From positions 1 to 53,298 of the forward strand of contig JADZDJ010000038.1 of NCBI GenBank assembly GCA_020851115.1: DNA of 53,298 nt, given 5' to 3'. The notes under the pieces are model-generated. The model made no database searches. It was given only the letters and a program-made list of their open reading frames with translations, and was not told the DNA's origin. Of the stretch, positions 1 through 8,775 are shown piece by piece. Position 1 is the stretch's first letter. Every line of letters begins with the position of its first letter. This DNA is from Pirellulales bacterium. GTDB taxonomy: Bacteria; Planctomycetota; Planctomycetia; Pirellulales; JADZDJ01. The translations under genes and the position numbers were made by a program.

Positions 1-1530
1 AACCTGTCGAACGTGGCCACCATCACCGGCCCGAACAACAGCCAATTGACGCTCGTCACCGAGACTGGCGGCAGCATCAATTTGAACGGCCTGCAAACCA
101 TCACGAACGCTCAGACCGACGCCGATGCCAACGTCCGTTTTGCGTTCCAGAACTCGTTTACGCTGCCAAACCTCACCACGGCAACCAAAACCCAATTCGA
201 CGCTGCCGCGAGCAAGACGATCACGCTGTCGGCCTTGACGAGCTTGACCAGGAGCCAAGTCAATCTCAACGGCGGGGCGATCAGCGCGCCGGCACTCATC
301 GACGTGAGCAACAGCCGAATTGCCGTCAGCGCCGGCTCGACCTATACCTTGCCGGCGGCGGTCACTTCCTACAGCGCCACGGGAATCAACGCGCATACGG
401 ACATCTTCTCTGCCGACGGCGCCGGCAGTGCGCTGAACCTGTCGAGCTTGCAGAACATCAACGACGGCATCGGTCCTGGTTACTACCACACGATCCGGGC
501 CAGCAATACCGGCACGATCGACCTGTCGAACGTGGCCACCATTACCGGACCGAACAACAGCCGGCTGACATTAACCGCCGATACCGGCGGACAGATTCTG
601 CTGAATAACATGCATTACTTTCATCTCGGGGCGACGCGCCTGCAAATCGGTGCCGGTTCGACGCTGGCGACCGGCAAGCTCGCGTTTGGCACGACCAACC
701 AGTTCTACATCACTTCCCCCAGCAGCAATGTCACTATTGATGGCTACTTGTACTTATACGACGCTGGTGAGTTATCCATGGCATCGGCATCGTCCATCCA
801 CATCCATGGAAATTTCGGCTGGGGTTACACCGATGAAAGCAAGTTGGGCACGAGTACCGGCATTGTCTATCTGGACGGCGGCGGCACGCAGCGACTGGAG
901 GCGGCCGGCACAGACCTTGGACTGCTCGGCAGTTCGTCCGGGAATTTTGGCTTGGGGCGGCTGGTCGTCGGAACCGCCAGCGATGATACGACCGTTCAGC
1001 TCGTCGATTGGGCCAACAATGGTAATCGGGTCGGCAATCAGTCCGAAGCGCTCTATCTATATGGCGTCAATGGCATGGACGGGCTGGAATTGCTCGGTGG
1101 CTCGAGGTTCGAACTCGGCAATCTCAATGTCTATGCATTCCAAGGCGGCCAATGGATCCATCTTAACAGCCTCTTTCCCAACGGCGTCTTCGAGATTCCC
1201 TATCAAGGCGGCACACTGGTAAAACCTGGCATGGTGCCAGTTCCAGGGGACTTTGACAACGATGGCGACGTCGATGGGGCCGATTTTGTCGCCTGGCAGA
1301 CCAACTTCCCTGCCGTCAGCGGCAAAACGATTACCGAAGGGGATGCCGACTGGGATGGCGATGTCGACGGGGCCGATTTCGTGATCTGGCAAACCAATTT
1401 TCCCTACGTCCCCGGTCCTTCTGCGGCACCGGTTCCCGAACCGGCCGCTGGTTGGTTGTGCCTGTTGATTGCATTGCAAGTGGGGATTGCGAACCATCGA
1501 AGTGCTCGCCGGCGTCGGCACGCAAACTAA
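1..1530 (+). CDS. Secreted PEP-CTERM protein with dockerin-like repeats (5' end outside window)
   Basis: The frame is open from base 1, so the true start lies upstream and only the C-terminal part (about 509 residues) is seen. The visible part is a repetitive, Thr/Ser/Asn-rich beta-type extracellular sequence; the phrase LSNVATITGPNNS occurs twice, 173 residues apart. Near the end are two dockerin-like, calcium-loop-type repeats ([18 protein letters not shown] and [18 protein letters not shown]). They are followed by PVPEPAAG, a hydrophobic stretch and an Arg-rich tail (HRSARRRRH), the three parts of a PEP-CTERM exosortase signal. It is probably exported and processed at the cell surface. There is no clue to a substrate. 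It ends 16 bases before the convergent SulP gene. Confidence 0.85.
   Translation, partial: NLSNVATITGPNNSQLTLVTETGGSINLNGLQTITNAQTDADANVRFAFQNSFTLPNLTTATKTQFDAAASKTITLSALTSLTRSQVNLNGGAISAPALIDVSNSRIAVSAGSTYTLPAAVTSYSATGINAHTDIFSADGAGSALNLSSLQNINDGIGPGYYHTIRASNTGTIDLSNVATITGPNNSRLTLTADTGGQILLNNMHYFHLGATRLQIGAGSTLATGKLAFGTTNQFYITSPSSNVTIDGYLYLYDAGELSMASASSIHIHGNFGWGYTDESKLGTSTGIVYLDGGGTQRLEAAGTDLGLLGSSSGNFGLGRLVVGTASDDTTVQLVDWANNGNRVGNQSEALYLYGVNGMDGLELLGGSRFELGNLNVYAFQGGQWIHLNSLFPNGVFEIPYQGGTLVKPGMVPVPGDFDNDGDVDGADFVAWQTNFPAVSGKTITEGDADWDGDVDGADFVIWQTNFPYVPGPSAAPVPEPAAGWLCLLIALQVGIANHRSARRRRHAN
4..562 (+). repeat. Internal direct repeat within the surface protein gene
   Basis: A 40-base unit at 4-43 recurs at 523-562 with only two differences, both at third codon positions. 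The period is 519 bases (173 codons), so the protein is built from tandem units. Upstream units are probably cut off by the window edge. Confidence 0.75.
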
Positions 1531-1545
1531 GTTGGTCGGCCGATA

Positions 1546-3192
1546 CTACGAGTGTTGAAATGCCTGTCGCTGTCTTGTGTCTGGCAGCGAAATCGGATCG
1601 ACTTGCGTGAGTCTCCCCTTTGGGCCATTAAAAAACTTCGTATGCAATTGACCCCAGTCGATGTTGAGCGTTCCGCCTCGGTCTTCGTGCTGCCGCTGCC
1701 AGTTCATCAATAGGTCGAGGCAGGCGTGATCGATATAGTCGACGCGGCTGATATCGACGTGCAATGCGCAGCCAGGGGGCAAATTCTCGAACGTCTCGGC
1801 CAGCTTCGGCAATCGCAAGAAGGTAACCGCTCCTCCCAGCCGCAAGCGACATTCATTCGCCGCCGGATCGTGGCGGAGGTCGATTTTGACGTGCGAAAAG
1901 GTGTACAACAGCTTGGCCGACGACATGCCGATGCCGATTAGGACGCCTGTGAGCAGATCGGCCAGGACAATCAATACCAGCGTCGTCAGATAGATCAGAA
2001 ACTCGCTCTTACCATAAGCCAGCAAGCTCTTGGCGGCGCGTGGAGCCACCAATTTGTAACCCGTATAAACCAAAATAGCGCCCAAGCACGCTTTCGGAAT
2101 TAACTGCAAGGCGTGTGGCAATGTGCTGACAAACAGCAGGATCCAGCAACCGTGTAGTACAGCCGACCAGCGCGACTTCGCGCCAGCATCGATGTTGGCC
2201 GTGCTGCGCACAATCACTCCGGTCATGGGCAACGCCGACACGCAGCCACAAAGTACGTTGCCGATCCCTTGGGCCATCAGCTCACGATCATATTTTGCTC
2301 TCGGCCCTTGGTGGAGGCGATCGGTGGCGGTCACACTCAACAGCGTTTCTGCGCTTGCGACGAATCCAAAAGTGATTCCGGCCAGCAGAATCTCCCCCAA
2401 GGTAGCGCCCTTATCGCCGATCAGCCGCCAACTTTCCCACGTCGGCAGCTTGATGGCCTGCAGCAGGTTGCCTGGCAATTCGACGAACTTAATCGCGAGA
2501 TTTTGCACGTCGGCCAGCAGCGTAGCAGCAACGACGGCCACGAGCGGCGCGGGAATTATCCGCAGCCTTTTCGGCGCGGCGAGCTTCCAGCCTGCGAGAA
2601 TGATAATTGTGAGCACACCGATTCGCGCAGCGTAATGGTGCGTCGTATCGTCGCCGGGCACAACCCCTTTCCAAAACGACTCCGGGATCGACGCAAGATT
2701 CTCGATACCGCTGGCGCGCGGGCTATCGTCGACCATGACGTGAAACTGGCTCGCCAGGATGAGTACGCCAATGCCAGCTAGCATTCCTTGCACGACGGCA
2801 GGCGAAACGGCGCGAAACCATTGTCCCAGCCGCAGCGCGCCGGCGATCAACTGTACGAGCCCCGCAATCACGACGACAAACCCCAAAGCTTCCAAGCCGA
2901 ACTCATGGACGAGCTGATAAACCAGCACGCTCAAACCGGCGGCTGGGCCGCTTACTTGCAGCGGCGCGCCGGCGAGCACCCCTACCACCAATCCGCCGAT
3001 GACGCCGGTGATCAGGCCGGCCGCGATCGGCGCATTCGAGGCCACGGCGATGCCCATACACAAAGGCAACGCCACAAGAAAGACGACAATCGAGGCCATG
3101 AAGTCGTGCAAGAGCGACTTGCGCGACGGCAACAGCCCACCGTTGTGTCGCAATATCGCTTTCGCATTGTCAATCGGAATCTGCTTCACCAT
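1546..3192 (-). CDS. SulP family anion transporter with STAS domain (likely bicarbonate or sulfate)
   Basis: A 548-residue inner-membrane protein of the SulP/SLC26 family. Residues about 25-430 are a run of hydrophobic helices that include the family stretch FLVALPLCMGIAVASNAPI near the N-terminus, and a GPAAGLSVLV segment. The last 110 residues or so form a STAS domain (VDISRVDYIDHACLDLL). An AAGGGTG motif sits 9 bases before the ATG. The next gene upstream on the same strand, 181 bases away, is a beta-carbonic anhydrase. SulP proteins paired with carbonic anhydrases are generally taken to carry bicarbonate (BicA-like), so inorganic carbon is the favoured substrate. Sulfate cannot be excluded from sequence alone. 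Confidence 0.88.
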   Translation of the reverse strand: MVKQIPIDNAKAILRHNGGLLPSRKSLLHDFMASIVVFLVALPLCMGIAVASNAPIAAGLITGVIGGLVVGVLAGAPLQVSGPAAGLSVLVYQLVHEFGLEALGFVVVIAGLVQLIAGALRLGQWFRAVSPAVVQGMLAGIGVLILASQFHVMVDDSPRASGIENLASIPESFWKGVVPGDDTTHHYAARIGVLTIIILAGWKLAAPKRLRIIPAPLVAVVAATLLADVQNLAIKFVELPGNLLQAIKLPTWESWRLIGDKGATLGEILLAGITFGFVASAETLLSVTATDRLHQGPRAKYDRELMAQGIGNVLCGCVSALPMTGVIVRSTANIDAGAKSRWSAVLHGCWILLFVSTLPHALQLIPKACLGAILVYTGYKLVAPRAAKSLLAYGKSEFLIYLTTLVLIVLADLLTGVLIGIGMSSAKLLYTFSHVKIDLRHDPAANECRLRLGGAVTFLRLPKLAETFENLPPGCALHVDISRVDYIDHACLDLLMNWQRQHEDRGGTLNIDWGQLHTKFFNGPKGRLTQVDPISLPDTRQRQAFQHS

Positions 3193-3373
3193 AGCTGCGC
3201 ACCCTTATGAGAGCCTTGTTGAATTACTGGCGACGCCAGCAATTTGAGAGATCCAACAGAACCTATCCGAAGAGCCTTGGAGGAGCGGGCTATTTTTCTA
3301 GGACCGCGCCAAAGACGCGCGGCATTCGACGAAGGACTTCGTCTCCTCCAGATGCTTTTCGGACAGGCTCGAA

Positions 3374-4048
3374 TCAGATCGCAACGGCATCGAGTCGCCG
3401 CCCGTTGACCGGTGTCGGCTGGCATTCGCCCACCGACGTGAACTGGCCGACTTCGGGGCTATAAGCGAACACTTGCCCGGTCTCGAGCTTGTAGACCCAA
3501 GCATGAATCTGCAGGTTGCCGCGCGACGTTCGCACCGCAACCGCCGGATGAGTGCGCAAGTTTTCCGCTTGACAGAGCACATTCTCTTGGACGGCGATAT
3601 TCAAACGCTGCTCGTTCGTCAGCGTCTTGTAATTTTCCTCGACAATACGCCGCGCGCTTTCGCCGTGGGCCAGCCAGCCGGCGACGCTGGGCATGGTCTT
3701 CAGCCCCTCCTTGTTAAGCAGCCCTTCGACGGCGCCGCAGCGCGAATGACCGCAGACGATAATCGAATCGACATTCAATTGCGTGACGGCGTATTCGACG
3801 GCCGCCGCCGTCGCGCCATCGGCGGTATTGGGCGTAAAGGGCGGAACAATGTTGCCAATGTTCCGCAGGATGAACAGGTCGCCCGGTTTGGTTTGCGTGA
3901 TGAGATTGGGGTTTACGCGGGAATCGGAGCAGGTAATGAACAGCACCTTGGGGCTTTGCCCCTCGGCCAACTGTTCGAAAAATGTCCGCTCACCGGCAAA
4001 AATTTGATGCTGAAATTGATGAATTCCGGATATAAGTTCTTGTAACAT
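3374..4048 (-). CDS. Beta-class carbonic anhydrase
   Basis: A 224-residue enzyme that interconverts CO2 and bicarbonate in the cytoplasm. The zinc ligands and catalytic dyad are plain: C40-S-D42-S-R44 in ITCSDSRVNP, then H101 and C104 in CGHSRCGAVEG. These are the Cys-His-Cys ligands and the Asp/Arg pair of beta-carbonic anhydrases. The open frame runs further upstream, but the start at 4048 (MLQELISGI) is chosen because homologous sequence begins there and AGAGAAG precedes it at normal spacing. It is transcribed toward the SulP transporter, so the two probably supply or balance bicarbonate together. Confidence 0.93.
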   Translation of the reverse strand: MLQELISGIHQFQHQIFAGERTFFEQLAEGQSPKVLFITCSDSRVNPNLITQTKPGDLFILRNIGNIVPPFTPNTADGATAAAVEYAVTQLNVDSIIVCGHSRCGAVEGLLNKEGLKTMPSVAGWLAHGESARRIVEENYKTLTNEQRLNIAVQENVLCQAENLRTHPAVAVRTSRGNLQIHAWVYKLETGQVFAYSPEVGQFTSVGECQPTPVNGRRLDAVAI

Positions 4049-4061
4049 GTGAATCTTCTCT

Positions 4062-4241
4062 CTATTGGGTGATACCGTGCGCAAAGGATCGCGCACCGTC
4101 GGCCATTGAAATGAATGCGCTCGTGCAAACGGCGAACGTCGCCAAAAACCAGTGCCTCGCATGGCGGGCAGCCACGAGCAAACAGATGCCGTCCGGCGAC
4201 GGCGCAATGCCGATCAACAGCGCAGCGGCAGAGAGAAGCAT
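4062..4241 (-). CDS. Possible small hydrophobic protein, 59 residues
   Basis: A short frame starting ATG at 4241 and ending TAG 13 bases before the carbonic anhydrase start. The product is hydrophobic with two possible membrane segments (MLLSAAALLIGIAPSP, then FLATFAVCTSAFISM). I do not recognise a family. The position just ahead of carbonic anhydrase would fit a small first gene of that operon, but no convincing ribosome binding site is visible and it could be a chance frame or the end of a decayed membrane-protein gene. Confidence 0.3.
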   Translation of the reverse strand: MLLSAAALLIGIAPSPDGICLLVAARHARHWFLATFAVCTSAFISMADGARSFAHGITQ

Positions 4242-4837
4242 TCGGAGTCAACGTTAGAGTGCGGAGCTTGAATGACTAGTTGCCAAGCAGCAGTTTCATC
4301 AGTCAGCGAAACGAGAATTCGAGCGCTAGTCGTCCGATGGCGCGATTGTGGTCGGATCCTGCATTCGAACATCGAAAGTGAGCCGCCATGTGGCAATTCT
4401 TCTGATGCGCTCGCGGGCCGCTCCGAATCCTCCGTGGCATTGCGCAACAACCCCATCCCCGCCGGCGTGACGGGAAACATCAGCAGGATGGCGGCCGAAA
4501 TCGCCACCAAGCGACGGCAATTGGTCAGTCTTGGTATGGGGCAAACCATGCTTTGGTCAAACGCTGAATGGCTTCCGTGGAGAACGTCATATCTCTCATA
4601 CAGAAACAACATAGAGTCATTTCGTAGGAGGTAAGTCCAACCACCTAAGGCTATTCGTAGGCGTCGCTCGTGGCAATACTGTTTTTGCTCCTATCGGCAA
4701 AAGATTCCCAGAAATCTAAGCGTCCGTTTTTCGCCCCAGGTGCTTGCAACGCCGGTTCGATGCTATTAGATTTGACCCCGCCAATGGGCAAGTTTCAATT
4801 CGATTGATCGGATCTACTACTTTTAAGGGGTGCATCG
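4242..4837. other. Intergenic region, about 600 bases, no convincing gene
   Basis: This separates the minus-strand carbon genes from the plus-strand gene at 4838. A minus-strand frame (4549 down to 4214) encodes a short hydrophobic N-terminus (RRLVAISAAILLMFPV) followed by featureless sequence, and overlaps the 59-residue frame. I regard it as weak. The run AAGGGG 8 bases before 4838 is the ribosome binding site of the next gene. No tRNA-like cloverleaf was found. Confidence 0.5.
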
Positions 4838-5227
4838 ATGACACGCAAGAAACATCTGCTGGTCGCTGTGCTGTGCTTGGGAACCCTGCCAATGCTAACT
4901 TGGGCTGCCGACGATAAGGCCGACGACGTGAAGCCAATCGCCAAGTCGGTCAACCGTCTACCTGCCCACTACGGCAAGCTGGTCGACAAGGTTCAACGAG
5001 AAAAGATCTATTCAATTCAAGCGAAATACTCTGAAAAAATTGAAGAGCTACAAGAACAGTTGAAGGATGTCCTGCTCCAGCGCGATGCCGAAATCCGAGC
5101 CATCCTGACCGACGAGCAGCAACAGAAGCTCGACGAACTGCTGGCCGCCGCCAAGGCGAAAGTCAAGGGCGGAGCGAAGCAGGCCGCCACGGAAGCCAGC
5201 GAAAAAGGGGATTCGACGAAGCAATAA
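4838..5227 (+). CDS. Small secreted coiled-coil protein
   Basis: A 129-residue protein with a clear signal peptide: MTRKKH, then a hydrophobic core and an alanine-type cleavage site at TWAADDKADD. The mature part is charged and helical. Residues about 50-105 form a likely coiled coil containing ILTDEQQQKLDELL, which resembles the LTxxQ-type helices of Spy/CpxP-like periplasmic proteins, though I cannot claim membership. The Lys/Ala-rich tail looks disordered. AAGGGG precedes the ATG. It is a single gene, convergent with the SDR gene 14 bases downstream. Function unknown. Confidence 0.75.
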   Translation: MTRKKHLLVAVLCLGTLPMLTWAADDKADDVKPIAKSVNRLPAHYGKLVDKVQREKIYSIQAKYSEKIEELQEQLKDVLLQRDAEIRAILTDEQQQKLDELLAAAKAKVKGGAKQAATEASEKGDSTKQ

Positions 5228-5241
5228 ATCGCACGAGGGGC

Positions 5242-6189
5242 TTAGGTCATTCGACGCACCAGCCAATCGCCGAGCCGCGGGAAAAGCTGGAGTACCGCAA
5301 AGAACAGCCCTGCCATTGCCGGAAAAATCAATTCAGGTTGACGTCGTCGGCAGGCGACAAGGATCGCGCGGGAGAGCTTATCGGGGTTGATTGGATTGAT
5401 GCGCACTCCAGCGCCAGGTTTAGCGGCTTGAGCAGGAAGCCCTTGCAGTCGATCGGAATATCGCTGGCCAGCATCGCGGCGCTCGATCGGCCCAGACGAA
5501 ACCAACATCACATGTACTCCCTGCGGCGATAGCTCCAGCCGCAATTGCTGCGTGTAAGCGGCTAACGCAAACTTGGTTGCCGCGTATGCGCCAACATAGC
5601 GGCTGGCCGATTTTCCCGACAACGATCCGATATTTACCAAGTGCCCACGGCTTCGCAGTAAATGAGGCATCGCAGCTCGCGTACAGCGCACAGCGCCGAG
5701 GAAATTCAGATCCAAGAGCTGATTGAATTCCTCAGGCGAAACGTCGATCGCTGTGCCACGCGCTGAACGGCCGGCGTTATTCACCAGCACGTCGAGTCGG
5801 CCGAAATGACGAATCGTGTGTTCGACTAGCGATTCCACTTGATTGTTCTGCGTAATGTCGGCTGGGACAGCCAGGATTTGTGTGCCAAATCTCCGAAGCT
5901 CGTCCGCAGCCGATTCCAACGCCTCGTATGACCTCGCGGAAATCACCACATGGGCGCCCGACCTGGCAAATGCCGCGGCCAGCGACCGGCCGAATCCGCT
6001 TGATCCGCCGGTGACGATTGCGACCTTTCCGGTCCAATATGATTTCCGCGATTGCTCGGCACTGCTGGGAATTGCCGCAATATTCGGCAACGGCTCAGCC
6101 AACGCAGCCGTCGCCAGTAGATCGGCGGTTGAGGGTGTAACACCCGGTGTCATAGTCTGCCGCGGGTCAATTTTGGAGAAGGAGGGCAA
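5242..6189 (-). CDS. SDR family NAD(P)-dependent oxidoreductase
   Basis: A 315-residue classical short-chain dehydrogenase/reductase. The dinucleotide-binding motif is TGGSSGFG (residues 60-67), the structural NNAG lies at 137-140, and the catalytic Ser189, Tyr202 and Lys206 (YAATK) are all present. The substrate cannot be read from the sequence. The N-terminus carries about 50 extra residues before the Rossmann fold, so the true start may be internal, although no better start is obvious. A hydrophobic stretch near the C-terminus (AMAGLFFAVLQLFPRLGDWL) may associate with the membrane, as in some SDRs acting on lipids. Confidence 0.9.
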   Translation of the reverse strand: MPSFSKIDPRQTMTPGVTPSTADLLATAALAEPLPNIAAIPSSAEQSRKSYWTGKVAIVTGGSSGFGRSLAAAFARSGAHVVISARSYEALESAADELRRFGTQILAVPADITQNNQVESLVEHTIRHFGRLDVLVNNAGRSARGTAIDVSPEEFNQLLDLNFLGAVRCTRAAMPHLLRSRGHLVNIGSLSGKSASRYVGAYAATKFALAAYTQQLRLELSPQGVHVMLVSSGPIERRDAGQRYSDRLQGLPAQAAKPGAGVRINPINPDKLSRAILVACRRRQPELIFPAMAGLFFAVLQLFPRLGDWLVRRMT

Positions 6190-6599
6190 GGCATCGTGCC
6201 TGGAATGCGCTACAAGTTTAGTCTACTCCTAAGCGAGTTTGGCTGCCAGCGGAAGTAGAAGGTCGCCACGGCAAATCACATTTTCATTCAAAGTACGATT
6301 ACGACGGAGCCGAGGCGATTCAGGATAGGAGATCGGCGGAAATCGCTGTAAGTGTTATTTCGAAAAAAGTAGTTGCCCTGCGGGCACCGCCCTTTCTCGG
6401 CGTCGTCGTTCGCAGCTAGTTGGCAACGGAACCTGGCCGCAGTCTCTCGACGACGAGCTTGCCCATTCCCGTTAAACTCCGTACCATGCCACTCGAATGT
6501 CGTTGCAACTCTCCGGGACGCAGCGAGCGGTGTATGGCCACCGCAAGCGAATTCCTGGCCAGCGACCGCGTTTCACGGAGAGATTCGTTTCTACGACGC
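6190..6599. other. Intergenic region, about 410 bases
   Basis: It lies between the divergent SDR and diadenylate cyclase genes, so it should hold both promoters. Short frames cross it, but none has a recognisable product. No strong hairpin or repeat was noticed. Confidence 0.5.
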
Positions 6600-7529
6600 A
6601 TGAAAACGCAGAAGCTAACCTCGCAATTCCAGAGCATCATCGACTTGGCGGCCCAACTTGCCGCCGTGGTTTCCGCCGATGCGCTGTTGATCTTGCTCGA
6701 AGGCCAAACAGAATGGGGCCGACTGCGCGCAGCGTGCGGCGATCAGCGCGTGCTCTTGGCCGCAGATTTTCCCGCGGAACTCGACGGGGCGCGCGAGGCT
6801 GGTTTTCCGACGGTCGTGCTCAATATGGCCGACAGCCCAGTGTACGAAAAGCTGACTCAGGCGCTGCTGGAAAGCGTGGCCGACGATATTCTTGCTCCGG
6901 GCGCGAGGGTCGTGGCCATTTACAGCGGCTTTGAAGCCGAAACGATCGATTCGATCAGCGTCATTCATCTTGGCGAGCACTTAGGACGTTTGACGGTAGC
7001 CGACCTTCGGCAACTCGAAACTAAAGTGCCACTTGACACCTTGAAAGTGGTCGTGGATTTGGCCGTCGAAATTGGCCGCGAAGGGCGAGAAGGCAAACCA
7101 GTCGGCACCTTGTTTGTGGTTGGCGATACGCGCAAAGTAATGGCGACGAGCCATGCACTGGTGTTTGATCCGGTGCGCGGCTACGGCCGCAAAGAACGCA
7201 ACTTGTTCGACCCCAAGGTGCGCGAAGGCATTAAAGAAATCGCACAAATGGACGGCGCGTTCGTCGTTGCTCCCGACGGCACCGTCGAAGCAGCGTCACG
7301 CTATGTCGATGCCTCCGCGGAAAGTATCACGCTTTCCAAGGGGCTGGGCGCACGGCACTGGGCGGCGGCCGCGATTTCGCGCAAGACGAAGGCGGTGGCC
7401 GTGGCTGTAAGCGAATCCACGGGTACGGTCCGGATTTTTCAAAACGGGGAAGTGATTTTGCGCGTCGAACCATTCCGCCGGGCGATGAAGTGGAAAGATT
7501 TTGAGTACGAACCGCCCCCGCTGGATTAG
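6600..7529 (+). CDS. DisA_N-domain protein, putative diadenylate cyclase
   Basis: A 309-residue protein whose C-terminal half (about 165-290) matches the DisA_N/DAC fold that condenses two ATP into cyclic di-AMP. The two catalytic signatures are visible: DGA at 218-220 (QMDGAFVVAPDG) and GARHWAAAAIS at 250-260, the place of the usual GxRHRAA motif. The last Arg of RHR is Trp here. The N-terminal 150 residues do not resemble the membrane helices of CdaA. The start at 6600 (MKTQKLTSQF) is preferred over an earlier frame opening at 6420 because homologous-looking sequence begins there and GGAGAGA lies about 17 bases upstream. It precedes floA by 156 bases. Confidence 0.82.
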   Translation: MKTQKLTSQFQSIIDLAAQLAAVVSADALLILLEGQTEWGRLRAACGDQRVLLAADFPAELDGAREAGFPTVVLNMADSPVYEKLTQALLESVADDILAPGARVVAIYSGFEAETIDSISVIHLGEHLGRLTVADLRQLETKVPLDTLKVVVDLAVEIGREGREGKPVGTLFVVGDTRKVMATSHALVFDPVRGYGRKERNLFDPKVREGIKEIAQMDGAFVVAPDGTVEAASRYVDASAESITLSKGLGARHWAAAAISRKTKAVAVAVSESTGTVRIFQNGEVILRVEPFRRAMKWKDFEYEPPPLD

Positions 7530-7685
7530 CGTTTGCCCATTCCACCTGACGCGGCACGACGATAAAATTTAACCTGACGGTGAACTGTTGCCGGGAATGC
7601 CGTGGACGGATGAACCGGCCGCAATTCCGCGACAAATCCTTGTCGGCCGATTGATTTCATATTTTCATCTTTCTGGGCGGATCCC

Positions 7686-8732
7686 ATGATTCTCTTCGCC
7701 ATTGATAACGAAATAATGACGATTATCACGATCGTCGGCATCATCGTACTGTTGATTGTTTTCTTAGTCGGCTTCGCGGTCTTCGCGCGGTACTTTCGTT
7801 TGTGGATTCAATCGGTGACGACCGGCGCAGGAATTGGAATTTTCGACTTGCTCGGAATGACATTTCGCAAAGTAAACCCTGCGGTGATCGTGCGCAGCAA
7901 GATTATGGCCGTACAAGCAGGGCTGGGCGAAGACACCGGCATTACAAGCAGGGCCCTCGAGGCGCATTATCTGGCGGGCGGCAAGGTACCTCTAGTGATT
8001 CGCGCGATCATTGCCGCGAGCAAAGCGAAAACGATCAAGCTCGATTACAAACTGGCTACCGCGATCGATTTGGCGGGGCGCGATGTGCTCGAAGCCGTGA
8101 AAACCAGCGTCTATCCGAAAGTGATCGACTGTCCCGCGCGCGGCTCGGGCAAAGAGTCGCTTGACGCGGTCGCCAAGAATGGGATTCAGCTCAAGGTAAA
8201 AGCCCGAGTGACTGTGCGGACAAATTTGAATCAATTGATTGGCGGCGCCACCGAGGAAACGATCATCGCCCGCGTCGGCGAAGGTATCGTCAGCGCCATC
8301 GGCTCGGCGAATTCTCACATGGACGTCCTCGCCCAACCCGACCGCATCTCGAAAGCCGTGTTGGCCCGGCGGCTCGATTCGCAAACGGCGTTCGAAATCG
8401 TCTCAATCGATATTGCCGACATCATGGTAGGAGACAATATTGGCGCCCGCTTGCAAGCCGATCGCGCCGAAGCGGACATGCGCTTGGCCCGCGCCAAGGC
8501 CGAAGAACGCCGTGCCATGGCTGTCGCGCTCGAGCAGGAAAATATTGCCTCGATCGAAGGCGCCCGTGCTGGGCTAGTGGCGGCCGAAGCCGAAGTACCC
8601 AAAGCCATTGCCTCGGCATTCCGCGATGGGGTATTGGGAATACTCGATTATTACAAACTTCGCAACATCCAAGCCGACACCGAAATGCGTCGCAGCATTT
8701 CCGGCGTCACCACCACCGCGACGCCGACCTGA
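7686..8732 (+). CDS. floA: Flotillin-like protein FloA
   Basis: A 348-residue membrane scaffold protein of the bacterial FloA (YqfA) family, which organises functional membrane microdomains. An N-terminal membrane hairpin (about 10-32, [20 protein letters not shown]) is followed by an SPFH-type domain with strongly conserved FloA sequence ([43 protein letters not shown]). An Ala/Glu-rich coiled-coil follows, then a [19 protein letters not shown] tail. The length matches the family. The gene 43 bases downstream encodes a membrane-anchored protein that may be a partner. Confidence 0.96.
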   Translation: MILFAIDNEIMTIITIVGIIVLLIVFLVGFAVFARYFRLWIQSVTTGAGIGIFDLLGMTFRKVNPAVIVRSKIMAVQAGLGEDTGITSRALEAHYLAGGKVPLVIRAIIAASKAKTIKLDYKLATAIDLAGRDVLEAVKTSVYPKVIDCPARGSGKESLDAVAKNGIQLKVKARVTVRTNLNQLIGGATEETIIARVGEGIVSAIGSANSHMDVLAQPDRISKAVLARRLDSQTAFEIVSIDIADIMVGDNIGARLQADRAEADMRLARAKAEERRAMAVALEQENIASIEGARAGLVAAEAEVPKAIASAFRDGVLGILDYYKLRNIQADTEMRRSISGVTTTATPT

Positions 8733-8775
8733 CTCCCGCCACCTGCAGGCCGCCGGACATCACACACTGCCTACC

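Noticed and set aside
4214..4549. Minus-strand small secreted protein
   Set aside because: It has a short hydrophobic start but no ribosome binding site, featureless remainder, and overlaps another frame. Kept only as a remark in the intergenic entry.
4750..4775. CCGGTTCGATGC as a tRNA T-arm
   Set aside because: No matching acceptor, D or anticodon arms lie at the right distances on either strand.
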